Shown: positions 10,086-21,139, numbered from the stretch's first letter. The stretch is DNA of 64,000 nucleotides from Gautieria morchelliformis (GCA_015179125.1 WHVA01000219.1:1-64000), one strand, 5' to 3'. Notes: generated by a model from the sequence alone, not told the origin. Numbers and translations are program-made.

Positions 10086-13000
10086 GCCGGTCAGCGGTGA
10101 AAGACATGCCCCACTCGACGAATCAGTTTTCAGTTCTCGAAACATGTACAATAGGGATCACAGGCGATATGATGCATCCTTCTCCTACCCCTGATCGAAC
10201 TGAAACCAAACCAGCCATGCCAAACACCCAACCCATTGCTCCAGTTGCTAATGCAAACCTTCCAGTCCCTCTATATGTCCGTACTGCTGACCTCCGCTGA
10301 TGCACCAAAGTACCTCTCAAGGTCCACTCCGTTGACACAGGGCATCCACTTGCAATTGACTCCCTCCTCGACAGTGGTGCTACAGGGATGTTCATCGATG
10401 TGGAGTTTGTAAGGGAACACAGACTTCGGACCCGTCCCCTACCCCGTGCCATCCCCGTCTACAATATTGATGGTACCCCAAATGAGGCTGGCTCAATCAA
10501 GGAAGAAGTCAACCTTATTTGCACTTTTGGGGATCATATGGAACGTGCCACATTCTCTGTCATGAGCCTTGGACAACTTGCCATCATTCTTGGTCACACA
10601 TGGCTTGTTGAACACAACCCAGAAGTTGACTGGCGTACAGGAGATGTGAAGATGACACGCTGTCCCAAGTCATGTGGGGGCAGACCTGTTGTCAGAGGGC
10701 CCACAGTCGAAACTGTTCCAGAAGAGAGTGTAGACCAAGAGGAGGTTCCCATACAGCACACCCGCTCCCTACTTGAGGAAGGAGACAGGACCTTTGTCAT
10801 CTTTGTGAATGAGAGTCCTGAAATGATTGGCGCAGGCTGGACTGTCTCCCAACAGCTTGCTGAATGGGCCAGCAAGTCTGCACCAGTCAGATCCTTCGAG
10901 GACCTTGTCCCCAAACCATACCAGGAGTTCAAAGATGTGTTTTCTAAGGAGTCATTTGACCACCTGCCTCCTCGAAAGCCCTGGGACCATGCAATTGAGC
11001 TCACTCCAGGTGCACAACCCTTCAGCACAAAGGTTTACCCAATGTCACTGGTTGAGCAAAGGGAACTGGATAACTTCCTTGAGGAGAACCTGAAGAGCCA
11101 TCATATCCGTCCTTCCAAGTCACCTATGGCATCTCCAGTCTTCTTTGTGAAGAAAAAGGATGGCAGTCTTAGATTTGTGCAAGACTACCAGAAGCTCAAT
11201 GATATAACAATCAAGAATGCCTATCCTTTGCCCCTTGTTCCAGACATCATGAATAAGATTGCTGCTGGAAGGGCTAAATACTTCACAAAGCTTGACATTC
11301 GCTGGGGATATAATAATGTACGCATAAAAGAGGGAGATGAATGGAAGGCAGCCTTTCGGACAAATAGGGGCCTGTATGAACCTCTAGTCATGTTCTTTGG
11401 ACTCACGAACAGCCCAGCAACCTTCCAGACGATGATGAATGACATCTTCAAGAGTCTCATCGATGAAGGGGTTGTGGTGGTGTTCATGGACGACATTCTC
11501 ATCTTCACAGAGTCTCTTGAAGAACATCGCAGGATTGTACGACGTGTCCTTGAAATCCTCCGGGCCAACAACCTGTACCTCAAACCTGAAAAATGCCTAT
11601 TTGAGCAACTAGAGGTGGAGTATCTCGGCCTCATCCTCTCTCAAGGACAGGTTGCCATGGACCCAGTCAAGGTTGCAGGGGTGCGGGACTGGCCAATACC
11701 ACGTAACGTCACTGAAGTCAAATCATTCCTTGGTTTCATCAACTTCTACCATAGATTTGTGGAAGACTTCTCACACATTGCAAAGCCCCTCAACCAGTTG
11801 ACAAAACAGGATGCCCAATGGTCTTGGGATCCGAATGGCCCAGAGCAAGCGTCCTTTGACAAGCTCAAACTCCTCATCACCTCAACAGTCCCAGCTCTGT
11901 GATGATGGCAAATGGTGGCCTGTGGGGTTTGTCTCCAAAAGCCTCAATGATGCTGAACGCAACTATGCCATCCATGACAAGGAGCTTCTTCTGTGATTCG
12001 GGGATTAGAGGAATGGCACCACATCTTAGAGGGAATGAAGCACAAGATTGAGATTCTCAATGACCATCAGAATCTCACCTACTTCTGCACTGCACAAAAC
12101 CTGAACCGTCGTCAAGCACGCTGGTCACTCTACCTCTCTCACTTTGATTTTGAGCTGATCCATCGTCCTGGTCATCATTCAGCCAAGCCTGATGCACTCT
12201 CATGACGCATGGATCATAAGCGGGGGGAGGAAGACAACCAAAATCAAGTCTTACTTACCCCTGACTTGTTCCACATCAAGGTGAATCCCCCAGAGGCTGG
12301 CACGCAGTTAGTCCCAGGTGAAGGTGATGCTTTCCTCAATCGAGTAAGGAACTGTGTAGACCGGGATGAAAAGGTTGTCAAGGCTCTCAAAGAACTGGGC
12401 TCCTCTGGAAATTTACGAGGAGAAGAGTGGTCTGAACAGGATGGGCTTGTCCTCTATCACAACAAAGTGTACGTGCCGCTTGATGCAAAACTACGAAATG
12501 ACATAGTGAAAGCGCACCATGACATGCCTCTCACCGGTCACCCTGGTCGTTGGAGAACCACTGAACTAGTTGCTCGGAGTTACTGGTGGCCTGGGATGGG
12601 ACGTTACATTGCAAAATACGTGAAGGCTTGTGACCTGTGCAACCGGACAAAAACCTTCCCTGCTTCTCCCATTGGCAAGCTTCTACCAAACTGTATCCCA
12701 GACCGTAGATGGCAGGTTATGTCTGTTGACTTGATCGTAGAACTGCCTACCAGTCATGGCTATGATGCTCTCCTTGTTGTCGTCGATCGCCTCTCAAAGT
12801 GTGCACATGTCATTCCCACCACTTCAGATGTAACTTTGGTGGGAGTTGCCCAACTCTTCCATGATCATGTTTGGAAACTTCATGGGCTCCCTGAAGAAAT
12901 CATCAGTGATCAAGGCACACAGTTCATCTCCCAGTTCATGCGTGAACTGAACAAACTTCTTGGTGTTAAAGTCGCTGCCTCTACTGCTTATCACCCCCAA

Positions 13001-13915
13001 ACTGATGGACAGACTGAAAGGGTTAATCAGGAGGTTGAGCAATACCTTCGACTATTCATCAACCAGCGTCAGGATGATTGGTTCGAATGGATATCCTTGG
13101 CCGAGTTTGCCTATAACAACCGAATCCATGCCTCAACCCAGACTACACCCTTCATGTTGGACAGTGGCCAACATCCAAGGCTGGGACTGGAACCAGTCCG
13201 GGAAACTTGACTCGAGGCCCTGGATGAGTTCACAACACGGATGGAAGCGGCCACAAGAGAAGCTCGTTCAGCCCTGTCCAAGGCAGCAGAGGACATGGCA
13301 CGCTTCTATGACGTGCACCATAAAGCAGCCCCAGTTTATAAGCTTGGTGACAAGGTCTGGCTCAATGCACAAAACATCACAACCACTCACCCGATGAAGA
13401 AGCTAGACCACAAGTGGCTAGGCCCCTACACTGTTAATAAGGTGGTCTCACGAAATGCCTATGGTCTAACTCTTCCTGCATCCTTTGGTTGCACACATCC
13501 AGTGTTCTCTGTCATCCTGCTTCGGCCATATGAAGATGACCCAATTCTTGAACATCATGCCCCTCCACCACCACCCCCTGTCATACAGGATGGAGCCGAA
13601 GAATATGAAGTTGAAAGGATTCTAGACAGCAGGATGTTCCATGGAAGGTGGGAGTATCTCGTGCGCTGGAAGGGCTATGGAGCTGCCGATGATCTCTGGC
13701 TACCAGCGAAAGATGTCTCTGGGGCAAAGCGACTCGTTAAGGTATTTCACCGGCAAAACCCAGAGGCACCTCAGCGTATCTCAGCAGCCACATACATGTC
13801 CCTCCCCTTCCAGAGATTTCAGAACTTCACAGAACCTTCCAGGCAAACTCTCTTCGACTGGACAGCAGGCAGGGCTTCTACTCATAATATCAAGGGTCCA
13901 GAACCCCAAAGATAA
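10082..13915 (+). pseudogene. Pol of chromovirus element 1: PR-RT-RH-IN-chromodomain
   Basis: The -1 frame after the slippery site carries protease (SLLDSGATGMFID, 10365), RT ([20 protein letters not shown] at 11486 with FMDD in place of YLDD, PEKCLFEQLEVEYLG), a damaged RNase H, integrase with HH-CC (HHDMPLTGH, CDLCNRTK) and the D-D-E residues (SVDLIVELP, ISDQGTQFIS, GQTERVNQEV), and a C-terminal chromodomain ([18 protein letters not shown], 13606-13700). Stops at 10298, 12203 and 13208 are TGA where Arg fits. Between about 11898 and 11905 roughly 25 codons with the first RNase H Asp are deleted, and a 1-nt loss lies near 11992. The protein is inactive. Confidence 0.92.
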
Positions 13916-13989
13916 GCGATATCGGCCTCCGCCTAACCAATTCATTCCGATAAGCTATATATCCCCTCTCCACCTGTGACCGCTCACTT

Positions 13990-14580
13990 CCACTGCATCG
14001 ACCCCACCACATCCATCAACCATGTCCTCGCCCGCCATTGAGCTTGTTGCCCTCCCCAGCTTCACCCAAAACCTCTCTGACCTGCCAAACATGTCACGTG
14101 TTGACCCACCCTCCTGCACTTCTCCGGCTTCTCATCATCCAGAGCAGCCAGTGAAGCCAAGCTACAAAGGATGCTTGACTGCCATGATCTCGACATCGCA
14201 TGGTCTTCAAAGTGGTCCGTCAGCTCTGAGGACCTCACACCAGCGAAGAGTCAGGTGCCCACTCGCCCTGCACTCGCATTCCTCAGACCCCGACACAGAC
14301 GAGAGAACACATACTATGTCGGTGACCCTGTCTTCCTCAACGATGGAACCCCCCCTTGTGGAACCCCCTACACTTTCGAAGGCTGGGTGGGGCGGCGTTT
14401 CCATAACATGGCAGGAGAGCGAATACATCGAGCAAGGTTCTGAGGGCCGCACTTGCCCATGGACCCAATCCCCCTGAGCTCATCATTGACCTGCACTACC
14501 AGGAAGGGAAGGGCCAGGAGAGATGGTGGTCCCACCTATGGCATACTTGGAAACGATGTCTTGGTGGATGTTGGGGGCTA
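13990..14580 (+). pseudogene. Accessory ORF downstream of pol in element 1, unknown
   Basis: Between the pol stop and the polypurine tract there is further coding-like sequence. It has a TATA-like CTATATATC at 13955-13963 and an ATG at 14022 opening MSSPAIELVALPSFTQNLS. Another frame continues LHFSGFSSSRAASEAKLQ, CHDLDIAW, TYYVGDPVFLNDGTPP, GWVGRRFHNMAGERIHRARF and runs to TAG 14578-14580 with one TGA at 14441-14443. The two frames suggest a frameshift. I do not recognise the family. It is not an envelope protein: no signal peptide or membrane segment is visible. Confidence 0.4.
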
Positions 14581-14627
14581 GGTGGCAGCTGTGCTTGTCG
14601 GGACGACAAGCATTGAGAGGGGGGTGA

Positions 14628-15035
14628 TGTCAGGGTTCACATGTTTCCTTCCACAAGTTTCTATTTCCTTCTATGAGTTTCCGTCACCTTCCGTCAGTTT
14701 CCATAACCTGCCATCACATTCTATCACCTTCCATCACCTTCCGTCACTTTCCATGACCTTCCATCACTTTCCGTCACCTTCCATAACCTTCTACAAGTTT
14801 CCATCTTCCCTATTATGTAAGCCTTGCCAGCGCTATAAGACTGTAGCCCATGTGGTGGCGTTTCCTCAGCTTGATCTCTGAGGATACCCACTATACAGGC
14901 AAGTCCCCATGTATCTATCATTGGTAGAGTTATAAACTGAGGATACCCACTATACAGTTGGTCATTGTCCTAGTATCGGCTCTTATCTCCTTGAGTATCT
15001 TTGGTTGTGGCTTCGTCATTAGTGTTGCCCTCACA
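14628..15035 (+). repeat. 3' LTR of chromovirus element 1
   Basis: It matches the 5' LTR from TGTCAGGGTTCAC to GCCCTCACA but is 408 bp. The extra length is a segment (14899-14936) flanked by two copies of a 21-bp motif starting CTGAGGATACCC (14878-14898, 14937-14957). It has lost some U3 repeats. It ends at the target duplication GGTAC. Confidence 0.9.
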
Positions 15036-15040
15036 GGTAC

Positions 15041-16182
15041 AGCCATCCCTGTGGAGGTTTACTTTGAACACATCCTTGATAAGCTGTCCAGGAGAGAATA
15101 GGTGTGTATAAATGCTTGGCACCCACCAGACATGTGGGATTTCAATGGTCCTCCTTTCTCCATGATGGCTCACTCCACTTTTCGCAGTACCGTTACCCTT
15201 TGATTGCACCTCTGCACCATTTGTGGCAGTGAAGGATCTAGGACTCGTAAATGGGATGAAGTCATGTAAGTCCTCTATTTTTGGCATGAAGTTCCCTGAC
15301 GCTGCTGTATCAATAAAGCAGTGGTGTGTAACAGGACTATCACCCAAGAACATCGATGTCTCAATGGCTGAGAATAAGCCACCTGATGTAGAAGGGCCCC
15401 CTTTGGTCTTATCCTGGTTGCCAGATGGTGAGTCCTTCTTTGTGTCTTGTTGTGAACCGCTGTCCCTCTTCTTCTTCAGAGAGGGGCAATCCTTTGCGAA
15501 ATGACCTTGACCTCCACAATTATAGCATTTCCCAGAGCATCCCGAAGACTCTTCAATTTGCTCCCCTTCACACCTGTGAGGTGCCTTGTGTGGCCTCCTG
15601 GAAGGTCAAAGTTGAGGTTGTTCCAGGCTTCTGTTGCTTCTTCTTTGCTACAGAGAACCCTGAGCCCTCTGTTGCAGTACACAAACCCTTCCTTATCTCT
15701 ACTTGATGCAAATTACTGACCAGTTCCACCACCATGTCATGATCCCAATCGGTGGTATTGGTAACTGCATCAAACTCCTCTGGGAGCATATTGACAAAGA
15801 AGCTCAGGTAAAGCAGCTCCAGAACAGGATGGCCAGCTTCTATAAGCCTCAAATGTAATGAGTCCATCCAGCTTTATGCTCCAAATTCCAGAACCGTCAT
15901 ATTGAAGGTTGTATTTGCTAAGCAGTTGCCATACACTGTATGCCGTGTGTTCCAGGCCAAACATAAGTCGCAATTATCACGAATCACCATCCACTGCTGT
16001 TCTTAAATAGGCAGATCTATTTCTGTGTATGCACGCTCCTTCCTGAGCACCCAAGATTCTTCTAGCTCTAACTCCTCACTGGTAGGAGCCTTCGAATCAG
16101 CATGTGTTGGACTGGGAAATCTTCCTATTACAACCCCCACTGGTTGAGAGATCACAGCATTGATTCCATACTTGCGCTCCAT
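15041..16182 (-). pseudogene. Copia gag and protease
   Basis: From ATG 16182 the minus strand reads MERKYGINAVISQPVGV, a central gag region (SKYNLQYDGSGIW, NMLPEEFDAV), and a CCHC zinc knuckle GKCYNCGGQGHFAKDC (15545-15485). A Lys/Ser-rich linker follows, then an aspartic protease start, HHCFIDTAASGNFMP (15330-15285), and FSPGQLIKDVFKVNLHRDG. A stop near 16009 and frameshifts near 15870 break it. It joins the integrase part at 8554 across the chromovirus insertion. Confidence 0.85.
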
Positions 16183-16234
16183 GAAAAATAATTATCATGG
16201 TGCAACCTTGGAAATACAGTGTAGGTGGTACCAG

Positions 16235-16501
16235 TGCTTGACTGGTAATTATTTATTTTATCGAGTGGCATTGTCACTGTAAATTGTGTGTTCAGAAGGT
16301 AGGGGCAGGGCCCATAACCTAAAGACAGTAGTTAAAAGACAGTAGTTAAACTCCCAGTGGCAGCTAATAGAGACTGTTTATACACTACCTAAAGACAGTA
16401 GTTAAACTACAAGCTAGTCAGCTATACATCTTGTTATATGTGTTATACACTTACTTCCCAGTGGCAGCCAATAGACACTGGGAAGATTTCTACTATACAC
16501 A
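16235..16501 (-). repeat. Probable 5' LTR of the Copia element
   Basis: Upstream of the Copia gag ATG on the minus strand lies a segment with possible TG (16501) and CA (16235) ends. Internally it holds two copies of CCCAGTGGCAGC-AATAGA and three of AAGACAGTAGTTAAA. No second LTR copy is available, because the 3' end was lost, so the limits are tentative. Confidence 0.4.
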
Positions 16502-16589
16502 CGCACATACATATATGCATGTCTTAGAATGAGTAAGGTAGCAAGCACTGACCATTTCCTATTCAAGCATCAGACTTAGCCGAACTACT

Positions 16590-16972
16590 CGACTTTTGTC
16601 TCTCTACAGCTTCCACCAGTCCCATTAGCTTCACCAATTCCACTCCATTTTCTGACTTCCACTTTCAGAACAGTGTCATAAGTCAAGTAACTCTCATAGT
16701 ATGCAACATCTAGGGTCGATCAAGGGTCAGGGTGGCCAGGGGAATGCAGGGTTGATGGCAAGTACCAGGTGTTGGCCCTGGCTGTGGACTAGTGCAGTAT
16801 AATATGGGCTGGCTGGCATTGGGTGTCCTTAGACTTTTCTCTTTGGATTTCCCCTTGTCAGGTGAGAATCCCCTCTCTTGTATATTCTGTTTATTTATGT
16901 ATGTACTTCAGATTTCCCCTTGTCAGCTGTGTGGTAGTGTGATCTCCACAGCTAGCTAGGGCTGCCCTTACA
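16590..16972 (+). repeat. Diverged LTR remnant related to chromovirus element 2
   Basis: It is similar, in the same orientation as the minus strand of the LTRs at 49011-49500 and 54766-55239: shared blocks include GGGTCGATCAAGGGTC, GTATAATA, AGACTTTTCTCTTTGG, TTTCCCCTTGTCAG and a final GGGCTGCCCTTACA. It retains the TATA box and the 10-nt priming motif. It is a solo or truncated LTR next to a hAT remnant. Confidence 0.7.
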
Positions 16973-17862
16973 CAAACCAATTGAGAGCCTCACTGAGGCT
17001 ATCCATGTATGGGATCACACTTGGTCCTGCTGGAATATGCAGTGGCTTTCCAGAAATGCTTTGATATGTCAGTGATCAGTATGATAACAAGATATATGCA
17101 CCTACATTGAAAAGGAGGAATACTTGTTCAAGGTTCATCCAGTCTGATTTGTCTAGCTGATAGCACCCTAGTTGAACACCTTTCATTTTGTTGTGATGAG
17201 GGATATCACAAAAGTTTGTGAGTGCATGCCACAGATACATTGCATGCTCAATTGTTGCAGTGACAGAATTCCAGCATGCTTCAACAGAGTGAATTACCAT
17301 ATGATATGCTATGGGTGGGTCCTGTGATTCACAGTTTGGAGGTCATGACACAATGTTGGACTGTGGAAGATCCTTTTAGTCAGAGCCTTGAGGTATAATG
17401 ACCTCAGTGAGAGGCCTGGAACCCTGCATAACTAACTTAGACGACTGTATCTTGGCCAGGCAAAGCTGTCTGGCACAAACGTCACCTGCTACACTCACAG
17501 CAGCCTCAGAATACTCATTAGCAGCAGCAGCATTGATGACCTTCACTTGTCATGAGACTTGCAGTATGGATCTACATCCTCAGCTGCACTGAAGTCATTT
17601 TCATCTTCCCCTTTGAAGAATCCGTCAAGGAGAGTATTCAGCTCCTCATAGGATATCTCACCTTCTTCACTGCAAAGGGCAACAAAGTGGCCTGGCTATT
17701 TTAAGCAGGCAAAAATTGCATAAGAACCAGAGACCTACCTTGACCATGAGATTGATGATATGTGCGAAGCATCACACATGAGCCAATGAACCTCCAAAGC
17801 GAGGCATAAGTGTTCTCAAGTGCCTCACCATTGGGTGTTATTCTCCACATTGTTGGCAACTA
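16973..17862 (-). pseudogene. hAT transposase, C-terminal part
   Basis: The minus strand from 17862 reads VANNVENNTQW, FGGSLAHV, CDASHIINLMVK, a spliced-looking gap (GTAGGT donor), EEGEISYEELNTLLDGFF, and then WNSVTATIEHAMYLWHALTN and GCYQLDKSDWMNLEQVF (17290-17110). These match hAT transposase order: the DN-x-x-NN region, the histidine loop, W-N-S and the L-x-x-x-EW motif. Multiple stops are present. The N-terminal part is at 21140-21569 on the other strand; the two halves join at a pogo insertion. Confidence 0.65.
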
Positions 17863-18204
17863 CAGTAGACTCCCTCTTAACAGATACCTGAGATAACCTA
17901 TACTCCCTTATATGGCATACATTTTTCGATCCACTGAGTTGGTTCGCAGGGAATTTGGGTTCATAAACCATACCTAATAACCCATACTTATTTTGACAAA
18001 TTATGGGTTATGGTGGTAGCCGGGTGATGCCGAGGGGAATTATGTGACATCCCAAAATAGCAAGAAAGATGCAAACATCGACTATCATCATTAATGAAAC
18101 CTATCGACATTCTCAAAAAGGGTTTAACAAAGCTTCGGGATCGGATCCAAGAGCGAAAAGCCAAGCTTGATGCTGAGCTGAAAGCCAGTCTTCAAAGGGT
18201 GGAT
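17863..18204 (+). mobile_element. 5' terminal part of a pogo element
   Basis: It starts CAGTAGACTCCCTC after a TA at 17861-17862 and is about 85-90 percent similar by eye to the left end of the pogo element at 47087 (GGTTATG, GACATCCCAAAA, GTTTAAC, GAGCGAAAAGCCAA). The matching transposase is not adjacent; it lies at 21570-23400 in reverse. This is a broken-off end. Confidence 0.8.
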
Positions 18205-18347
18205 CCTTCTGGTGTGGAGCGTTTCTGTGAGCAACACATCAAGTTCCACTGGTTCCCCTGGTGACAACAGGTATACCTTGCAGTTGGTGGGTTTAGACCT
18301 GGGCTCCAACTCAATGGCATGGTCCCACAGCTTCTGTGGTGGTAGGG
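18205..18347 (-). pseudogene. Gypsy RT fragment, left piece
   Basis: The minus strand reads [20 protein letters not shown] and ETLHTRRIHP, the start of a Gypsy RT closely related to that of chromovirus element 2 ([17 protein letters not shown]). It continues at 19490-19535 beyond a hAT-type insertion. Confidence 0.8.
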
Positions 18348-18355
18348 CATCAAAT

Positions 18356-19481
18356 CAGGGCTGTCCACAAGTCAACCTGCAGGTTACCTGAACTTGGACT
18401 TGCAGGTTTGCCAGCTTCCAGAAGCGGAACCTGGACTCAGCCTGAGTTTTCCTGCAGGTTGACTCGGACCCACAGATTAAACCTGCAGGTGACTCGAGGT
18501 GACTTGCCAGGTTATCCCAAGCTGACTCACCTTAGTCCACTCACATGGTTACTGACTGCCAGCTGCAGTAAACTATCACAACCTGTTGTAAATTACATGT
18601 CCAACTTGTTGTAAAGTACATGTGTGTTCAATTCATACCCCGTCACCTCTCGGTTCACACCATCTGCTTCCGTCCGTCCGCCACCTGCCATCCCCGTGCC
18701 CACTGCCCATCCCCCTCCTTGTCCCAAGCCCATGCGTGCCCTCGTGCGCAGATGCGGCAGCCACTGCCACATGCGCCTGCAGGTGCATGCGTACCTGCGC
18801 CCTGCCACACTTGCCAGGAATTGCTGCCCACAGATATACCACGCAGCAGCCACCACTGGATGTGCCTGCGCACGAGGGTGTGCATGTGCATGTGCGTACA
18901 TGCACCCTGCCCCACTTGCCACCACCATATGCACCTGTGCATGAGGGCACGTGCATGCGTGTGCATACACGCGCCGCGCACCACTCACCAGGCGTTGCTG
19001 CCCACAGATGTACCACGTGGCAGCCACACGCACGTATATGATGGTGCATGTGTGTGTGAGCAGGCGCGTACAGTGGTGGTGAGTGGGGTGGGGCGTGTGT
19101 AGGTGCACGTGCACGCGCGCCCTCATGCACAGGTGTGTCCGGTGGTGGCTGCCACACCTGCGCACGAGGACGCACGTGTGTGTTGGGGACGGTGGAGGAT
19201 GAGGTGGTGGTGTGTGGGAGCGGGTGGCGGCATCATGTGCTGTGGTGGTAGCCAGCACGTGCGGGTGGAGGGCACTGGCAGCATCTAGGCAGGTCATGTG
19301 ACCTGTCCCAGAATACTCTGGCAGGTTCGTGAGTCACCTGCACCGTTCCGATGGCCAAACCTGGACTCGGCAGGTTTTTAGACACCAGGTAACCTGGACT
19401 TGTGGGATTTGGATCCACAGGTTAAAATTGCAGGTAGAACTGTGAGTCACCTGTAGAAACCTGTACTCATGGACAGCCCTG
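18356..19481. mobile_element. Non-autonomous hAT element with 8-bp target duplication
   Basis: A 1126-bp element with 12-bp terminal inverted repeats CAGGGCTGTCCA / TGGACAGCCCTG and a perfect 8-bp target duplication CATCAAAT (18348-18355, 19482-19489), both hallmarks of hAT. It is inserted in a Gypsy RT fragment. Both subterminal regions carry many copies of CAGGTT/ACCTGCAGG-type motifs in both orientations, likely transposase-binding sites. The middle (18640-19290) is GC-rich and strikingly unlike its AT-rich surroundings, with imperfect internal repeats and long frames on both strands, for example a 234-codon His/Thr/Cys-rich frame at 18593-19297 on the minus strand. No transposase is encoded. 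Confidence 0.88.
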
Positions 19482-19489
19482 CATCAAAT

Positions 19490-19535
19490 GATTCCTTGGT
19501 GAGGAGGGTGATCATATCTTTCTAGGAAGTGTATA
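19490..19535 (-). pseudogene. Gypsy RT fragment, right piece
   Basis: This short segment continues the RT fragment of 18205-18347 (SFDAL type motif) after the hAT-type insertion. It is recognised only from its joined context. Confidence 0.5.
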
Positions 19536-20364
19536 TATTTTTCATTCTACTTTTAACTCATAATATAAAGAAAAGCTCATAATTGGAACATGAATAGAGT
19601 ATATTTTATGATTTATAAAACAGAAATAAATAATTCTTCTTTTGTCCCTCCTCTGCCAATGAGAAATCTGTATATTTGGGTTTCTACCAACTTTTAATAT
19701 AAACCATATTGGTGTTACTATATAATTAGTACTATACCCTGCCATACATATCATATTATATATATATATATCCTGTATACATATATTCTATATACTATAT
19801 CCTCCTTTTATCTATGCTAAGCGTCTATCAATCTTCAGTCTATCACTGTACTGTAATATTCTAATGTATCTTTTCAACTGAGATGAACATACTTGTACAG
19901 AAGTTTTATACCTATTAGTGTTGTCCTATAAATCTAATATAATAATATTCTTATATATTAGAAATAGTAGTTTTTCAATGTATGCTATGTAGGTTCTTAT
20001 CTCATAGTACATAGACTTTATAAATACCCTCCTTAGGCATGAAGATGATAAAATATGGTTCTATAAATAAGTTTTTTTAAAAGCTCACCAATGTGAGGTC
20101 TGAAAATTCTATTCTTTTCTAGTATATATATAGGTTTGGATACTGCCTATATATGAATATGATCACTTTATTCAGAAACAGGTTGGTCTGATCAATTATC
20201 TCTTTTAGTGCTTCAAAATGTCAGTTTATCACTATTGGCTCAATTAACTGAAAAGGTCAGATTATTGCCCCTGTTTTCTGATGAAGTGCTGTCCTCCCTG
20301 AAATATCTACTAATTTAACAACATCCCTCATCTCCTTCTGAGTGTTTGTATCTTTCCATGTCAC
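19536..20364. other. AT-rich spacer, no gene seen
   Basis: Very AT-rich sequence with TA-repeat runs (19755-19772). No coding similarity was seen on either strand. Confidence 0.6.
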
Positions 20365-20830
20365 TGTTAAGAATGTAAGTCATACTTATGACCCAACCGG
20401 AAGGCTGAGCCAAGGTTCAGGAAAAGAGGGCTTGGCTTCAACTTTGTAGGTTGCGCCCGTTACAGTGTTCTGCCCTAATTTCAGGAAATGGACTTGGGAA
20501 CAGATTTCGGCTTTAAGCCAAGTTCAGGAAATGAGATCAGACAGAGGAGAGAAAGATATGAGGATCTAAGTCAATATTAGAACTGAGGATTTAGTGTACA
20601 TGATGGGGGGTTTATATACTAATTGCAAGGAACAGAAAGAGGGCATCAATGCCCACATCGAGCAGATAAGAATGATAAGAGGATGATCATCAGGAATGGA
20701 ACAGGACTATCTAGGAAAGGAAGTCAGGGTGAATGATGAACTGAAAGAAACCTGAGTTAAGCCAAGAAGGATTCCCGAGTGAGATCCGAGGCTGAGGCCT
20801 TGGGTCCGGACTTGGGAACAGGTCTTAACA
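20365..20830 (+). repeat. LTR-like segment, possible solo LTR
   Basis: It starts TGTTAAGAATG and ends GGTCTTAACA, i.e. TG...CA ends within a short inverted TGTTAAGA/TCTTAACA. It contains a TATA-like TTTATATAC (20610-20618) and repeated words (AGGAAATG, ACTTGGGAACAG). No 5-bp target duplication was found, so the limits may be wrong. Confidence 0.4.
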
Positions 20831-21139
20831 TTAGCCCCTGCTGTAGGAACATATGGCATTGTTAATCCAGCTTGTATATTATATTAAACTCAGTTTGCAT
20901 TCACTTTTTGTTTTTAATACATAAACAGGATTCATATAATCACTAGACTGTTGCTAAGTAGCATTGCTCCTACCCTCTATTAGTTATAGAATCATGTGAT
21001 TATTATCTACAGTTGCAGAATAGACTTGACTCTTTTTTGTATGCCTTTTGCTATATATTTCAGCTTGTAAGTAGCTAATTATGATATCAGTTGTTGTGAA
21101 TAGCCTGAGTTTTTAAAACATGGACTGACATTTCTTATA
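20831..21139. other. AT-rich spacer
   Basis: No gene is recognised. It may be the degraded upstream part of the hAT gene that follows. Confidence 0.4.

Larger units (their letters stand above)
8560..15035 (+). mobile_element. Complete Tf1/sushi-like chromovirus, element 1
   Basis: A 6.5-kb LTR retrotransposon inserted into Copia. It has a 5' LTR (8560-8918), gag, protease-RT-RNase H-integrase-chromodomain in one pol frame, a downstream accessory ORF, a polypurine tract (GAGAGGGGGGTGA, 14615-14627) and a 3' LTR (14628-15035). The 5-bp target duplication GGTAC is perfect (8555-8559 and 15036-15040). Pol is in the -1 frame relative to gag. A 10-nt match between LTR and primer site suggests self-priming. 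Disabled by single TGA codons and a small RNase H deletion, otherwise well preserved, so fairly young. Confidence 0.93.
4346..16182 (-). mobile_element. Ty1/Copia retrotransposon, nested and broken
   Basis: Read on the minus strand from an ATG at 16182, the pieces are in order gag (16182-15450), protease (15353-15200), integrase (8554-7300), reverse transcriptase (7160-5274) and RNase H (4750-4346). Integrase before RT is the Copia order. The coding sequence is interrupted by a chromovirus (8560-15035), a 999-bp insertion (5983-6981) and a foldback element (5459-5842), and is cut at 4345 by another chromovirus LTR. Removing the 8560-15035 insertion with one GGTAC copy restores an uninterrupted reading frame (HRDGC then TIKDSANR). 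Many stops remain; the element is dead. Confidence 0.88.

Noticed and set aside
18593..19297. Long overlapping frames on both strands in the GC-rich core of the hAT-type element
   Set aside because: They are His/Cys/Thr/Ala-rich, open in several frames at once and repetitive, as expected from GC-rich repeats with few stop codons. I did not call them genes.
20365..20830. Firm call of a solo LTR
   Set aside because: The ends fit but no target duplication was found, so it is listed only as LTR-like.
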